Origin: Arenicellales bacterium
GTDB taxonomy: Bacteria > Pseudomonadota > Gammaproteobacteria > Arenicellales > JAJDZL01
Direction: 5' to 3'
DNA length: 64,000 nucleotides
NCBI GenBank assembly: GCA_958295885.1
Contig: OY282380.1
Span: 1,178,001 to 1,242,000 of the forward strand
Below, piece after piece: positions 45,166 through 54,874 of the stretch. The notes below the pieces were generated by a model. That model was given only the letters and a program-made list of their open reading frames with translations. It did no database searches and had not been told where the DNA came from. A program made the position numbers and the translations under genes. The first letter of the stretch is position 1. Every line of letters begins with the position of its first letter.

Positions 45166-46222
45166 TGGTTACCTCAGCAGTTTCAATTACGCCGATATCA
45201 TGAGAATGTGTGAGGTTTTACTCTATTCTGGTGATATTTTACCTTGGTGTAAAGTTAGCTTGGAGAACAGAAAATCATGTTTATAGCAGTAAATTAACGC
45301 ATTACATATATATTACCTTAGTTTCAGAATTCAAAATCGACTGAATTAGCGAGGCAGTGGCGCTGTAAAGGTTTTCACAATAATTTGGAGTTGACTGAAA
45401 TTTAAAAAACACGTTCTGAATCTCTCACAACCGTTCATTTGACGGCTTATTTTAGGAAATTCCAAACATTTGCCCGGTCAATTGCTATCGAACCGACGCG
45501 AATGCTTTTGAGCAGCTGGTAAAAACAGGCGGCAGCAGCTATTTTTCGGATTTTAGGCGCGCCATAGCCTCGCCAGCGTCATGGGCGGCGATCTTTTTGC
45601 GACCCAGCGGCGGCTAGGCTGCTTTGGGCGGGTGCCCGGTGAGGTGCTTTTTGCCGACTGGCGTAGAATTGGCTGGAAAACTGGCAAAATACTTGAAAAA
45701 ACGCAGAAAACAGCGTTAGTTTGGAGTAATAAATATTTCCGCCCTTTAATTTACTCAATCAAATCAAACTGTTTCTACCAGCGCAACTGCCTCGAAGACG
45801 ACTTGGTTGATGGGAATTGACTAGGGGCGGCAGTGTCACCGGGCATGCGTGATGGATGCCGATGGCAAGGTGGCCGACAATCAAAGTTTCGTTCACAGCG
45901 GTGACGGTCTGCCGCAGTTGATGCAACTAACATTTCACATCTTGGGCAATCAGTTCACGCATGCCATTTCAAAGCAGTTCGCTAAACCTGTCCAGATCAA
46001 ACAGGACTGGATTTTCATAGTGGCGCATTTATTTGTTGAATTTAAAGCGAACCGGGCCCTCGCTTTTTTTAGGCCTCCTCACGCACTGCTTTCGGCAATG
46101 ACCCCACAACCCTTCAGAATAATAAATGGTTTCGCCCATTTAAAGTTACCCTAAAAGGACATTTATATAAAATATATGTGATCAAATATCAGATTTATCA
46201 CTTTATAGTTCACGAGAAAGCA
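45166..46222. other. Non-coding region with mobile-element debris
   Basis: No intact gene is present. It contains copy 2 of the dispersed repeat (about 45,590-45,800) and, on the minus strand at 45,830-46,080, a broken protein-like frame (RHYENPVLFDLDRFSELL, stop, NGMRELIAQDVKC) of unknown origin. The rloA promoter should be at the right end. Confidence 0.45.
45590..45800 (-). repeat. Copy 2 of the diverged dispersed repeat
   Basis: The reverse complement of this segment aligns with 1119-1290. Landmarks are GAGGCAGTTGCGCT, TTTGATTTGATTGAGTAAAT, TTTTCTGCGTTTTT, CAGCCAATTCTACGCCAGTC and GGCAAAAAGCACCTCACCGG. Confidence 0.6.
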
Positions 46223-47515
46223 ATGTTAGTATCATTTAGCGTACAGAATTTTAGATCATTTGCGGATCAGCAAACTCTTTTATTGGTTGCCGGCGTTGAA
46301 GCAAGTAGAGACCCGAGCATTTCTTTTGGTTCCAGTAATTCTTATGCTCCCTACATCCTGAAATCTACTTGCCTGTTTGGACCGAACGGTTCTGGAAAAT
46401 CCAATTTTGTCGAGGCTTTGGCATTTTTTCAATATTTCGTAATTGCTTCAGCAAATAGCATTCAGGAAGGTGAAGAAATTCGAGTAACTCCATTTAAATT
46501 CAACAACGAATGGACAGGCAAACCAACTGAATTCGAAATAGTATTTATTCATGGTGAGAATTTGTTTCAATATGGATTTTCAGTAGATTCTGATCGCGTT
46601 TGGGGTGAGTGGTTATTTGCAAAACCAAATTTACCAAACACGCGAATTCGAAAGTTATTCGAGAGAGAATTTGACGCTGAGTCATGTGAATATTATTGGT
46701 ACATAAGTAAAAGATATGTAAAAGGCGAGAAAAAAGTCTGGAAAAACTCAACTCGAGACAATGCTCTGTTCCTTTCGACGGCAATTCAACTGAAGTCAAA
46801 ACCATTTAAAGACATTTTTGATTGGATTCAACAAAATCTGAAAATCATTGCACATGCTGACCGAATGTCTGGGAGCTTTACCGCCCATCAAATTTTGACA
46901 GAAGGTTGGACGAATAAAATTGGAAATTTATTGCAGTCAGTTGACACTGGGATCAAATCCATTCAAGTTGCTGAAAAAGTAGTAGAAATAAACAAATTTT
47001 TACAGAGTGATAGTAATTTACAGAAATTGTCCGACGAAATCAAGAAAAAGGGCGGTAATTTAATAATTTATGAAGTTAAAGCTTTTCACCAAGGAAAGGA
47101 TGGCAGTCTTGTGGAACTCGACTTGAAAGAAGAATCTGATGGAATTCAATTGATTTTCAATCTAGCAGGACCTTGGTTGGATGTTCTGACAAATGGTTAT
47201 ACGCTGGTTGTAGACGAACTTAACAACGGTTTACATCCAATTGCTTTGAAGTTTTTAGTGAATCTATTTCACGACCCTGACATCAACATGCAAAATGCCC
47301 AATTGATTTTCACGAGTCATGAAACATCAATTATGGCGAAAGGTTTTGTGCATCAGGATCAGGTGTGGTTTTTTGAAAAAGGAGAAAATGAGAATTCCAA
47401 GCTGTTTCCGCTTTCAGACTTTAAAGTCAAGGAATTAAGGACATTTCAGAAAGCATATAACGACGGTCGCTTTGGTGCTGTTCCCCGAATCAGCGAATTT
47501 GTGGATGCCGACTAA
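46223..47515 (+). CDS. rloA: RloA-like AAA/ABC-type ATPase (AbiLi component)
   Basis: The 430-residue ATPase starts at the ATG at 46223; a GTG 45 bases upstream is in frame but has a less typical N-terminus. The N-terminal strand MLVSFSVQNFRSF is the common start of the AAA_15/21-type (OLD/RecF-like) ATPases. Walker A is FGPNGSGKS (52-60). The SDGIQLIFNLAGP signature-like stretch and the Walker B VVDELNNGLHP follow in the C-terminal third. The sensor region is IFTSHETSIM. In known AbiL and related RloA/RloB pairs the ATPase acts with a TOPRIM-like partner to abort phage infection. The rloB gene overlaps the last 11 bases, so the pair is coupled. Confidence 0.88.
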   Translation: MLVSFSVQNFRSFADQQTLLLVAGVEASRDPSISFGSSNSYAPYILKSTCLFGPNGSGKSNFVEALAFFQYFVIASANSIQEGEEIRVTPFKFNNEWTGKPTEFEIVFIHGENLFQYGFSVDSDRVWGEWLFAKPNLPNTRIRKLFEREFDAESCEYYWYISKRYVKGEKKVWKNSTRDNALFLSTAIQLKSKPFKDIFDWIQQNLKIIAHADRMSGSFTAHQILTEGWTNKIGNLLQSVDTGIKSIQVAEKVVEINKFLQSDSNLQKLSDEIKKKGGNLIIYEVKAFHQGKDGSLVELDLKEESDGIQLIFNLAGPWLDVLTNGYTLVVDELNNGLHPIALKFLVNLFHDPDINMQNAQLIFTSHETSIMAKGFVHQDQVWFFEKGENENSKLFPLSDFKVKELRTFQKAYNDGRFGAVPRISEFVDAD

Positions 47516-48191
47516 AACAAACAAGTTAATTCGAAAACGGGCACGAAAGGAAAAATTTTTTCGATCTCCAGCATTTCGTCCTCTTCGTAAACGAGTGTTA
47601 GTCGTTTGCGAGGGAGGAAAAACTGAGCCCAATTATTTCCGTTTCTTAATTGCGAATCTGGGTTTAACTACAGCTGAGGTAAAAATTTGTGGGAAATCTG
47701 GTTCTGCCCCACAGAGTGTCGTTAAACATGGAAAAGAAATTTTAAAACTCGACCCCGATTACGAATTCATTTTTTTTGTTTTTGATAGAGACTCACACAC
47801 AGGTTATAAAGCTGCCATTCAATCGATGAAGAACATGAACTCGTCAAATAAGTCTTTTACTGCGATTACATCCAACCCCTGTTTTGAGATTTGGTTTTTG
47901 ATGCATTTTCGTGCGTCTACAGCACCATTTTCCAGTAGCGGGAATAGGTCGTCTTGTGACAATGTTATTTCAAAATTGAAGCAATGCTCTGGCTTCGGCA
48001 ATTACAAGAAAGAGGGTAAAGAATTCGCAAATTTATTGGAAAATCGGCGACAAGATGCAAAGAAACACTCTCGTCAAGTTTACAATAATTTGATGTCTAG
48101 TCGGTCTGTTAATCAGACTAAGCATGACCTGAATCCAGTGACATTAGTGCACGAATTAGTTGAAACTTTAGAACAGTTGGCTAAGAATTAA
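47505..48191 (+). CDS. rloB: RloB-like TOPRIM-type protein (AbiLii component)
   Basis: The 228-residue protein starts at the ATG at 47505, inside the end of rloA; the longer frame from 47472 would overlap further and is unlikely. After a very basic N-terminus it has VLVVCEGGKTEPNYFRFL with Glu36, the first TOPRIM acidic residue. FFVFDRDSHTGYKAA, with the Asp-x-Asp pair, lies in the middle. The block SNPCFEIWFLMHF is typical of RloB (PF13707). The C-terminal half is helical. It is the expected partner of RloA; the Glu and Asp residues predict a metal-dependent nuclease centre. Both genes together resemble the AbiL abortive-infection system. A function against phages here is inferred from family. 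Confidence 0.88.
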   Translation: MPTKTNKLIRKRARKEKFFRSPAFRPLRKRVLVVCEGGKTEPNYFRFLIANLGLTTAEVKICGKSGSAPQSVVKHGKEILKLDPDYEFIFFVFDRDSHTGYKAAIQSMKNMNSSNKSFTAITSNPCFEIWFLMHFRASTAPFSSSGNRSSCDNVISKLKQCSGFGNYKKEGKEFANLLENRRQDAKKHSRQVYNNLMSSRSVNQTKHDLNPVTLVHELVETLEQLAKN

Positions 48192-48235
48192 TAGAAATTG
48201 ACGAAAGTTTTGAATTAAGTAATCGCAAATTAATT

Positions 48236-49075
48236 GGCAGCGCCAGCACCGTCTCCACTCCCACCCCGGGAATCGCCGTCAGGTCCACTCCAAGCAGATT
48301 CCACGGGATCATCTGCAGGTGCTGCTGCCATCATCGTCCTCGAGGCCTCTTAACTGGTTTCCTGTCCGCACCGCTGCCACCATAGCTGAATCATCATCAG
48401 TAATCTGCACCACCAGCAATTCGACCCGCGACAAAATGCGCACCTCCAACTGCTGCAGCTGACCACTGTAGTACTGATAACTCTCCAGTGCCTGCTGCAA
48501 GGCAAACAGACACTATTCTCGCCAGTTGCCCAGCAGCGTTGCCGCAATCTCAGACTCGCTCCTTTTCACCCGACGACCACACAGTTTCGCCAGCACCCGG
48601 GCATCCCGCTCACCTGCCACAACCGCCTCAATGATCGTCATCCCACTTTTGCCTGAAATGTCGCTCAGCACCGAATCCAGCTTCACATTCATCTGCTGCA
48701 GAGCTTTCTGCATATGCTGCACGCAAAGCGCCTGATCCCAGATCAGCCGCTGGCGGCTACACACATAACTGTGCAGCTCGCAGATCGCATCAGTCGGCCG
48801 GTGCGACTTCGAAAGCAGTCCCAGACTCATCAGCTGCTGCAGCCTCTGACAGTCCAACACATCCGATTTTCGACCGTCCGGACGCACCAGTCCGGCCGGA
48901 TTCACCAGCCACATGTCAAAACCTTGGGCATCAAGCACTTCATAAACCGGGATCCAGTAAACGCCGGTCGACTCCAGCGCCACCTGTATCACACCGTGCT
49001 TCTTAAGCCATTCAGCCATCGCCTGCAAATTCTCGGTGAAACCCAGGGCTTATTTATTGTCAAGCCAGCTGCTTG
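48236..49075 (-). pseudogene. IS110-family transposase, truncated
   Basis: The frame 48513-49028 carries most of the N-terminal DEDD domain: VALESTGVYWIPVYEVLDAQ with the catalytic Glu, WLVNPAGLVRPDGRKSDVLD with the Asp pair, and RQRLIWDQALCVQHMQKALQ. The start with the first catalytic Asp is missing. Further frames (48309-48500) give QQALESYQYYSGQLQQLE, and 48,240-48,300 the VDLTAIPGVGVETV block of the C-terminal domain. The remaining C-terminus, with the catalytic Ser region, is cut off at about 48,236. The same family is represented at 29.3-29.9 kb. The element is dead. It sits directly behind rloB. Confidence 0.85.
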
Positions 49076-49927
49076 ATATGAATTAATTTGCGTTGGAAGC
49101 TGCACCTTTGTCATCGATTCACATATAGTTCAACTATCAAGACTTGGACTGAATCGGTGAGAGATGGATTTGTCGGAGATGGATTTCGTATCCTTTATCA
49201 AGTCAAAAAGATCTTCTCCATTGAGTTTGCCGGCGACATCAAATTGTTTCAGGCAACGGTGGCGGTTTCAGGCAGTTCAGGCTCATACAAAGTGTTGTTC
49301 TGCAGCATCGTGCAAATTACTTTGAGCAAGCGGTCGCCGACGCTGCCCATCGATTGCTCGATTCCATGCGCTTGACACAGTTTTTGAAACGCCTTGGCAC
49401 ACTGTTGAGAGACAAAGAGCGCACAATATCTGTCACGCCGCCAACGCTTGTGCGGCGCGTAGCGTATCTCGTACTTGATTGATGATTGAAAATCCGGCTT
49501 CCGGAGGTTCGGTCGCAGGCGAAATCTACGAATTTCAACGTTTTTTTGCTGATTTCCAGTCTATTTCATCGCACTGCTTGAATTGCTGCCGTCGCGCCCT
49601 CGGATTTTCGCCGGCTTGTGGCCAAATTGGGCGTAAAATTGGGGTTTTCTGCCAGACACTATCTATCAGACAGATTCCACAGTACTGCAGCTGGAATTAC
49701 AGTATCAGGGTTCGTTCGTGAGAAATTCTGAATGCGCTATGACGTTTAGAAATGCTACATCAAAAAGAGTATTTGGAAAGAAACTCAATAAAGTAGAAAT
49801 TGGAGCAAAGTTGGAGACTTGTATAAATGATGTGTTGACAGTCGATTGAATCAGTCGCGCGGTTCGTTTTGCTAAATGAATGCACTAAGGAGATGTCATA
49901 CGACAAATCGAGCGAATTTATTTCGTA
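49076..49927. other. IS110 tail repeat and uncharacterised DNA
   Basis: Positions 49,190-49,400 on the minus strand encode QSMGSVGDRLLKVICTMLQN and match 29,690-29,884 inverted: an IS110-type C-terminus, separate from the pseudogene to its left. From 49,460 to 49,730 there are short broken frames only. The conserved 3' flank shared with the Sel1 copy at 60.4 kb begins near 49,840. Confidence 0.5.
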
Positions 49928-51061
49928 CTATGGGCCGGGCCCAAACGCTTTCCATAAATCATCTGACAGTTTCTGTGCTCTTGTGATCTCATCACGTGTC
50001 ATAGATTCAGTGACAGTTTCTTTTGCATTCTTCATCAATTCACTGTTTCCTTGCGCAACAGCTATGCTAATCCACGCGTAGGCTTGTACATTATCCTTAG
50101 GTACGCCTTCTCCGTTGTAAAACATTACACCAAGATTAAACTGCGCCAGAGCGTATCCCTGTTCGGCGGCTTTCAGATACCATTGGACTGCGGTGCGGTC
50201 ATTTTCCGGTACGCCCCAGCCGTTTTCATACATTACTCCGAGGTTATACTGCGCAGTAGCGTGTCCCTGTTCGGCGGCTTTCAGATACCATTGGACTGCG
50301 GTGCGGTCATTTTCCGGAACCCCCTCGCCGTTGTCATACATAACCCCGAGGTTTTGCTGCGCCAGAGCGTATCCCTGTTCGGCGGCTTTCAGATACCATT
50401 GGACTGCGGTACGGTCATTTTCCGGTACGCCCCAGCCGTTTCCATACATTACTCCGAGGTTATACTGCGCAGTAGCGTGTCCCTGTTCGGCGGCTTTCAG
50501 ATACCATTGGACTGCGGTGCGGTCATTTTCCGGAACCCCCTCGCCGTTGTCATACATAACCCCGAGGTTTTGCTGCGCCAGAGCGTATCCCTGTTCGGCG
50601 GCTTTCAGATACCATTGGACTGCGGTACGGTCATTTTCCGGTACGCCCCAGCCGTTTCCATACATTACTCCGAGGTTATACTGCGCAGTAGCGTGTCCCT
50701 GTTCGGCGGCTTTCAGATACCATTGGACTGCGGTGCGGTCATTTTCCGGAACCCCCTCGCCGTTGTCATACATAACCCCGAGGGCAAACTGCGCAGCAGC
50801 GTAGCCCTGTTCAGCGGCTTTTTGAAACCAGTCAGCTGCAACAACGTAATTCTGCGGTACCACCTCGCCGTTGTAATACTTTAGACCGAGATTAAACTGC
50901 GCATAAGCGTAGCCCTGTTCAGCAGACTTCTTAACATCTTCCAACGAATCTGCAGCATGAACGTCAGATGACAACAATAAACAAAGCAATAAAGAACTGA
51001 ATGTTGATAAACATAAATACTTTCTTCGAAAAATGAAATTGGCGTTGCATTTGATTAGCAT
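49928..51061 (-). CDS. Secreted Sel1-repeat protein with 216-bp internal duplications
   Basis: From the ATG at 51061 the protein has 377 residues; the frame from 51130 includes an unlikely extension. A basic N-terminus and a hydrophobic segment (STFSSLLLCLLLSSDVHAAD) form a signal peptide. The mature part is about nine 36-residue Sel1 (TPR-like) units with the pattern A-Q-NLGVMY-NG-GVPEN and DRTAVQWYLKAAEQG. The region about 50,160-50,790 consists of three almost identical 72-residue (216-bp) blocks, which points to recent duplications. The C-terminal YAWISIAVAQGN and DEITRAQKLSDDLWKAF match the other two Sel1 genes of the window. Sel1 proteins act as scaffolds in signalling or host interaction. 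The role here is unknown. Confidence 0.88.
   Translation of the reverse strand: MLIKCNANFIFRRKYLCLSTFSSLLLCLLLSSDVHAADSLEDVKKSAEQGYAYAQFNLGLKYYNGEVVPQNYVVAADWFQKAAEQGYAAAQFALGVMYDNGEGVPENDRTAVQWYLKAAEQGHATAQYNLGVMYGNGWGVPENDRTAVQWYLKAAEQGYALAQQNLGVMYDNGEGVPENDRTAVQWYLKAAEQGHATAQYNLGVMYGNGWGVPENDRTAVQWYLKAAEQGYALAQQNLGVMYDNGEGVPENDRTAVQWYLKAAEQGHATAQYNLGVMYENGWGVPENDRTAVQWYLKAAEQGYALAQFNLGVMFYNGEGVPKDNVQAYAWISIAVAQGNSELMKNAKETVTESMTRDEITRAQKLSDDLWKAFGPGP
50160..50790. repeat. 216-bp higher-order tandem repeat in the Sel1 gene
   Basis: The junction GTAGCGTGTCCCTGTTCGGC occurs at about 50,255, 50,471 and 50,687, that is, at exact 216-base spacing. The blocks differ at only a few bases. Each contains two alternating 108-bp Sel1 units (GYALAQQ type and GHATAQY type). 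Copy number is likely to vary. Confidence 0.92.
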
Positions 51062-52047
51062 ATCGTCAACATTCAATGGATTTTTCTCTTGCCTGATCGT
51101 TCCTTGTTCCCAGCACAGGTAAATGTACAAACAGTGTCATTCACTTATGAGCACGCACTCGTCTTTATGGAAAGTTCCACTTTTTTGAATTCCGCCAACG
51201 TTACCAACACAAATTATGCATCCAAATTGCTAACTTAACACTTGAGTTCGGTTTGGTAATTTTACTACTCTAAAGTCAGCAGTTGTTTGCTGATTTTTTA
51301 CATCTCTTTGATTCCTCCGCAGAAATCGTGTGAGATTGGGGATCACAATACGCATATTGAGCAACCATTTGCCAGTCTGATACAGTGTCGTGATTTGGCT
51401 TGGTATTGACCATATTGTGTTAGGATGTTCAGAAATAAATGTTTTTCATCAATTCCAGTGTGTTTGCCATTGATGAATGCATAATCAACTTCAGCCAAAC
51501 CCCGTAGCTGACTTGACCGTCTCAATTGAATGCTCAAGGACGAACCTCTCGTCAATCAGGACGAAGTTTTCCTGATCGAATCCTACGAACGGTACGGACA
51601 CATTGAAATCTTCCTCAAGATGAGCCATCAAATCAGACTCTTGGCACTGATTGATCGAAAAACGCTCGCGGTGCAGCTTACACGGAAAAGGCAACAATGT
51701 CGATGTCTTCAAAGCTGTAAGGTGCATTAATGTGACCTGGCGGTTGTTGGAAGAACTGGCGCCGCTGCTGAAGGAGAATGTTGACCGTGGATTGAACAGT
51801 CGATTGTTGTATCAGAAACAGTTCAAAAGTAATGATTCAGTAATACCAAACAATTATGATTTAATGCTGGAACCAACGCAAAATCGAAATTCAGAAATTG
51901 GAATTGTTGAACAAAGACTATGAAGACGAAGTGAATGCAAGCCGTGTCTATAATCTTAGATTGGAGATCTTTACTTCCCTTCAGCTGATTGCAGCCGAAT
52001 GCTATTCGATTGAAATAGAGCGGATCTATAGATTAGGAAAATACAAC
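51062..52047. other. Intergenic region between Sel1 gene and vWA cassette
   Basis: No gene could be identified in this ~1 kb. It probably contains divergent promoters for the Sel1 gene (minus) and the vWA-ABC-FGE cassette (plus). Short frames at 51.5-51.9 kb on both strands resemble pieces of a decayed gene but match no family that I know. Confidence 0.4.
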
Positions 52048-54105
52048 ATGAAATATTTGATATTTGAAAGCAAAAAGAAATCAACAATAGCATTGCTGCT
52101 AGGTTTTGCTTCAGCACTGCTTCTTGTTTCTGCTCAAGCAAATCTGCCGGATGTTGACTGTTTTGATGATCCACAGAGCTTGTGCATCGTTGAAACGACA
52201 AAACTCCCGCTGCGAGTTATCGTGAAACCACAGTCAAACGTATATTTCGACAAAGACGAGACAGGACCTCAAATCAGATCCAACGTCCCGTCGTTCGAGG
52301 TGTTTCACGTATTTCAGATGGACGATGTTTCGTATGACGACAGCTTCAACGCGACTGGGTGGTTTCATGTCGGTGCCTCGCATGAATATCCAGAAGGCTG
52401 GATGCGAGCTGAAGACGTAGTTCCATGGCGGCAGGCACTCGCGTTGGCGTTCACCAATCCCGGCCCGTCGGAACGTCAACCTGTCGTAATGTTCGACAGT
52501 TACCAGTCCTTGGATGACACGATTGAGGAATTCGATTCCGGCGCAGCAAGTCCTGTCGACTTTTATGATCAGGTTCTTTCCGCGGATGTGCCTGATGGTG
52601 TTGTATCGCGTGAAGTCAACAGTTGGATCGACATTGATCAGACTTTTTATCTGATGCCTATTCTTGATCACGCAGATTTTTCCAGTCTGCGTGGAGACGG
52701 CGACATGCGGGCTGTTCAGCTTGCTGCGCTGACGAACCAAGCCCGGTCCGAACAAACCACAGCCTGTGACTTGCGGGATGAATATTCAGGGGAGTGCATT
52801 AGCGAACAAAGCGGCGGTTTTTCGTCACAACTCGGAATGGATGCAATTTTCGTAATTGATTTGACAGCTTCGATGGGACCGTATATTGATGCCGTTCGAA
52901 CTGCAATTCAGGAGAGTGCTCAGCTTCTCAGCGAGGATTTCGCTTCAGAGCAAACTCGTCTTCGTTTCGGACTTATCGGCTATAGAGATGTTGTCGAATT
53001 GTCCCCGGGAATCGAATTTGTTTCTCGCAATTTCACTCCTGATTTACTGGACCCTTTGGAGTTTGCCGAGCTGCTGAACGATGGGAGTGATGCCGGCGGC
53101 AGGCCCACAGTTATAGAAAGCCAAATCAGCAGCGGAGATTTTGCCGAAGAGGTGTTTGCAGGCTTATACGATGCGATTCACTCAAATTGGTCGCAGGATG
53201 CCGCAAGACTCATTATCTTGATCGGAGACGCTTCAGGCCATCCGATTGGACATGAAAAAAATACAACGGGCCTAGACGAGAAATCAATCCGCGAAATGGC
53301 CGATCACAATAATGTGCACATTGCATCGGTGTATGTCGGATTTGAAGGTTCCCCTGATTACGATATCGCGAGAACACAGTTTGAGACCGTCTCCGCGGGT
53401 GATGCGGAATCGAGCATCGCTTTCGCAGTTGCTACCGGATCGCAGACATCGCTTGAAAAAAGTCTGCGCGACGTCATTGAGAGCGTTACGGGATTCATTT
53501 CAAAAGGTAATTTTCAGGCCATTTTGTCTGACAGCACTGATCCGTCGGACGCAACAGGACAAGCGATTCTCAGCGCAGTACGCGCAGCGTTTGTAGATTA
53601 CCTCGGTAGTGACGCCAAGCCGCCATCAAACATCGTAGCCTGGGCGCTTGATCGAGATCCAACGGATTACTCGAAGAAAGCGTTCGACATCAAAGTTATG
53701 TTAGGACGCAAAGACATGGAAGAGCTGAAAGATCTGCTGCAGGGGTTGACGGAACTGCTGGATACGGGTACTGCGAGTTCTACCTTTGTTTTCGGCCAGG
53801 TACAAAGTGGTGCGACCGCGTCGTCTTATGATCTTGGAATTGAGAATACGGACGTGATCGCCAAAAGTGAACTGGTTCCAAAATGGATCTCAAATTTGCC
53901 TTACAAAAGCGAAGTATTGACCTTCACGCTGGAAGAATTTACAAACTCCTCAGCCGACGACCGCAGCCGCTTTGAAACTCGATTGAACTCGCTGATTGAT
54001 TTTTACGACGAGGCTTTGAATCGCCCAGATGGCTGGATTCTGCTGAACGAACAGGCTAATATAGATGATCGAATTTACATGCTTGATATTGCAAATCTTC
54101 CTTAG
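52048..54105 (+). CDS. Secreted von Willebrand factor A (vWA) domain protein with SH3-like N-terminus
   Basis: The 685 residues start at the ATG at 52048 (AGGA upstream), giving a clear signal peptide (KKKSTIALLLGFASALLLVS, ending at AQA). Next is an SH3-like region (about 38-115; LPLRVIVKPQSNVYFD and GWMRAEDVVPW). The vWA domain spans about 265-485: MIDAS motif DLTASMG at Asp271, the FGLIGYRDV strand, and LIILIGDASGHP. The last ~200 residues are unrecognised. It heads a cassette; an ABC ATPase starts 22 bases downstream, then an FtsX-like permease and an FGE-fold protein. A periplasmic adhesion/sensor role with the ABC complex is inferred. The longer frame from 51898 lacks a signal peptide and is unlikely. 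Confidence 0.85.
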   Translation: MKYLIFESKKKSTIALLLGFASALLLVSAQANLPDVDCFDDPQSLCIVETTKLPLRVIVKPQSNVYFDKDETGPQIRSNVPSFEVFHVFQMDDVSYDDSFNATGWFHVGASHEYPEGWMRAEDVVPWRQALALAFTNPGPSERQPVVMFDSYQSLDDTIEEFDSGAASPVDFYDQVLSADVPDGVVSREVNSWIDIDQTFYLMPILDHADFSSLRGDGDMRAVQLAALTNQARSEQTTACDLRDEYSGECISEQSGGFSSQLGMDAIFVIDLTASMGPYIDAVRTAIQESAQLLSEDFASEQTRLRFGLIGYRDVVELSPGIEFVSRNFTPDLLDPLEFAELLNDGSDAGGRPTVIESQISSGDFAEEVFAGLYDAIHSNWSQDAARLIILIGDASGHPIGHEKNTTGLDEKSIREMADHNNVHIASVYVGFEGSPDYDIARTQFETVSAGDAESSIAFAVATGSQTSLEKSLRDVIESVTGFISKGNFQAILSDSTDPSDATGQAILSAVRAAFVDYLGSDAKPPSNIVAWALDRDPTDYSKKAFDIKVMLGRKDMEELKDLLQGLTELLDTGTASSTFVFGQVQSGATASSYDLGIENTDVIAKSELVPKWISNLPYKSEVLTFTLEEFTNSSADDRSRFETRLNSLIDFYDEALNRPDGWILLNEQANIDDRIYMLDIANLP

Positions 54106-54127
54106 AATCGACCGATAGCAGACCGTT

Positions 54128-54856
54128 GTGACCATTTTACAGGTGCGCAATATGTCAAAGGCATTTGTTTCCAATGCCTACCGATTCGACTTATGGATTC
54201 CTTCATTTTCGCTTGAAGCCGGATGTTTTTACGGTCTAGTGGGTAAAAGCGGTAGCGGAAAGAGCACTTTGCTTGACATGCTGGCTATGGTTTCCGCTCC
54301 CACTTCCGTAGAAAAATTCGAGTTTTCATCGTCCAGCGGGCGCGTTGACATCGCCGCATTGATTGCATCTTCGGATGATCATGCGATTTCACAGTTGAGG
54401 CTGAAGAGTTTTGGTTACATTCTGCAGTCAGGCGGACTTTTTTCATTTCTAACTGTTCGAAGAAATTTAGAACTGCCTCTGCGATTGTCTGGACGTGCTG
54501 CCAGAGTAGGGGAATTGGAGGAAATGACTCGCCGATTTGAAATTGAAGAACACCTTGACAAGTATCCGTCCACTCTATCGGGCGGGCAAAGACAAAGGGT
54601 CAGCATTCTCAGAGCACTGTGTTTGTCACCGGCCATCGTACTGGCGGATGAGCCCACTGCATCGGTCGACGAAAACATGGCGGACTCTATCGTTGAAGAA
54701 CTGAAATCACTCGCTGCAGATCATGGATCGACCGTACTGATGGTTTCTCACGATACCGATCTGATCGAAAAGTTCGCTGACAGAGTATTCACACTTCGTC
54801 CGGAACTCGTAGCAGAGAATAAAATTAGGTCAGAAATTCAGGTGGAAAACATCTAA
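54128..54856 (+). CDS. LolD/MacB-type ABC ATPase of the vWA cassette
   Basis: This 242-residue ATPase belongs to the group that works with FtsX-like permeases (LolD, MacB, FtsE). The GTG start at 54128 is kept because the first strand TILQVRNMSKAF belongs to the ABC fold; the ATG at 54152 would cut it. Walker A is GKSGSGKSTLLDML, the Q-loop lies in SFGYILQSGGLFSFL, the signature is LSGGQRQRVSILRAL, Walker B is IVLADEPTASVD and the switch His is in MVSHDTDLIEKF. It is followed 18 bases later by the permease gene. Such complexes are mechanotransmitters that pull or release proteins at the outer face of the membrane. This fits the secreted vWA and FGE-fold partners. Confidence 0.92.
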   Translation: MTILQVRNMSKAFVSNAYRFDLWIPSFSLEAGCFYGLVGKSGSGKSTLLDMLAMVSAPTSVEKFEFSSSSGRVDIAALIASSDDHAISQLRLKSFGYILQSGGLFSFLTVRRNLELPLRLSGRAARVGELEEMTRRFEIEEHLDKYPSTLSGGQRQRVSILRALCLSPAIVLADEPTASVDENMADSIVEELKSLAADHGSTVLMVSHDTDLIEKFADRVFTLRPELVAENKIRSEIQVENI

Positions 54857-54874
54857 GCGCACTGTAGATGACTG

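Noticed and set aside
50051-50884. Long plus-strand open frame (277 codons) antisense to the first Sel1 gene, and a second one at 50193-50804
   Set aside because: These are produced by the repeated codon pattern of the Sel1 gene. The predicted peptides are simple repeats with no signal for translation, and the same happens opposite the Sel1 gene at 62.4-63.5 kb.
49928-51061. CRISPR array
   Set aside because: The regular repeats are 108 and 216 bp, fully coding and have no short spacers; they are Sel1 protein repeats.
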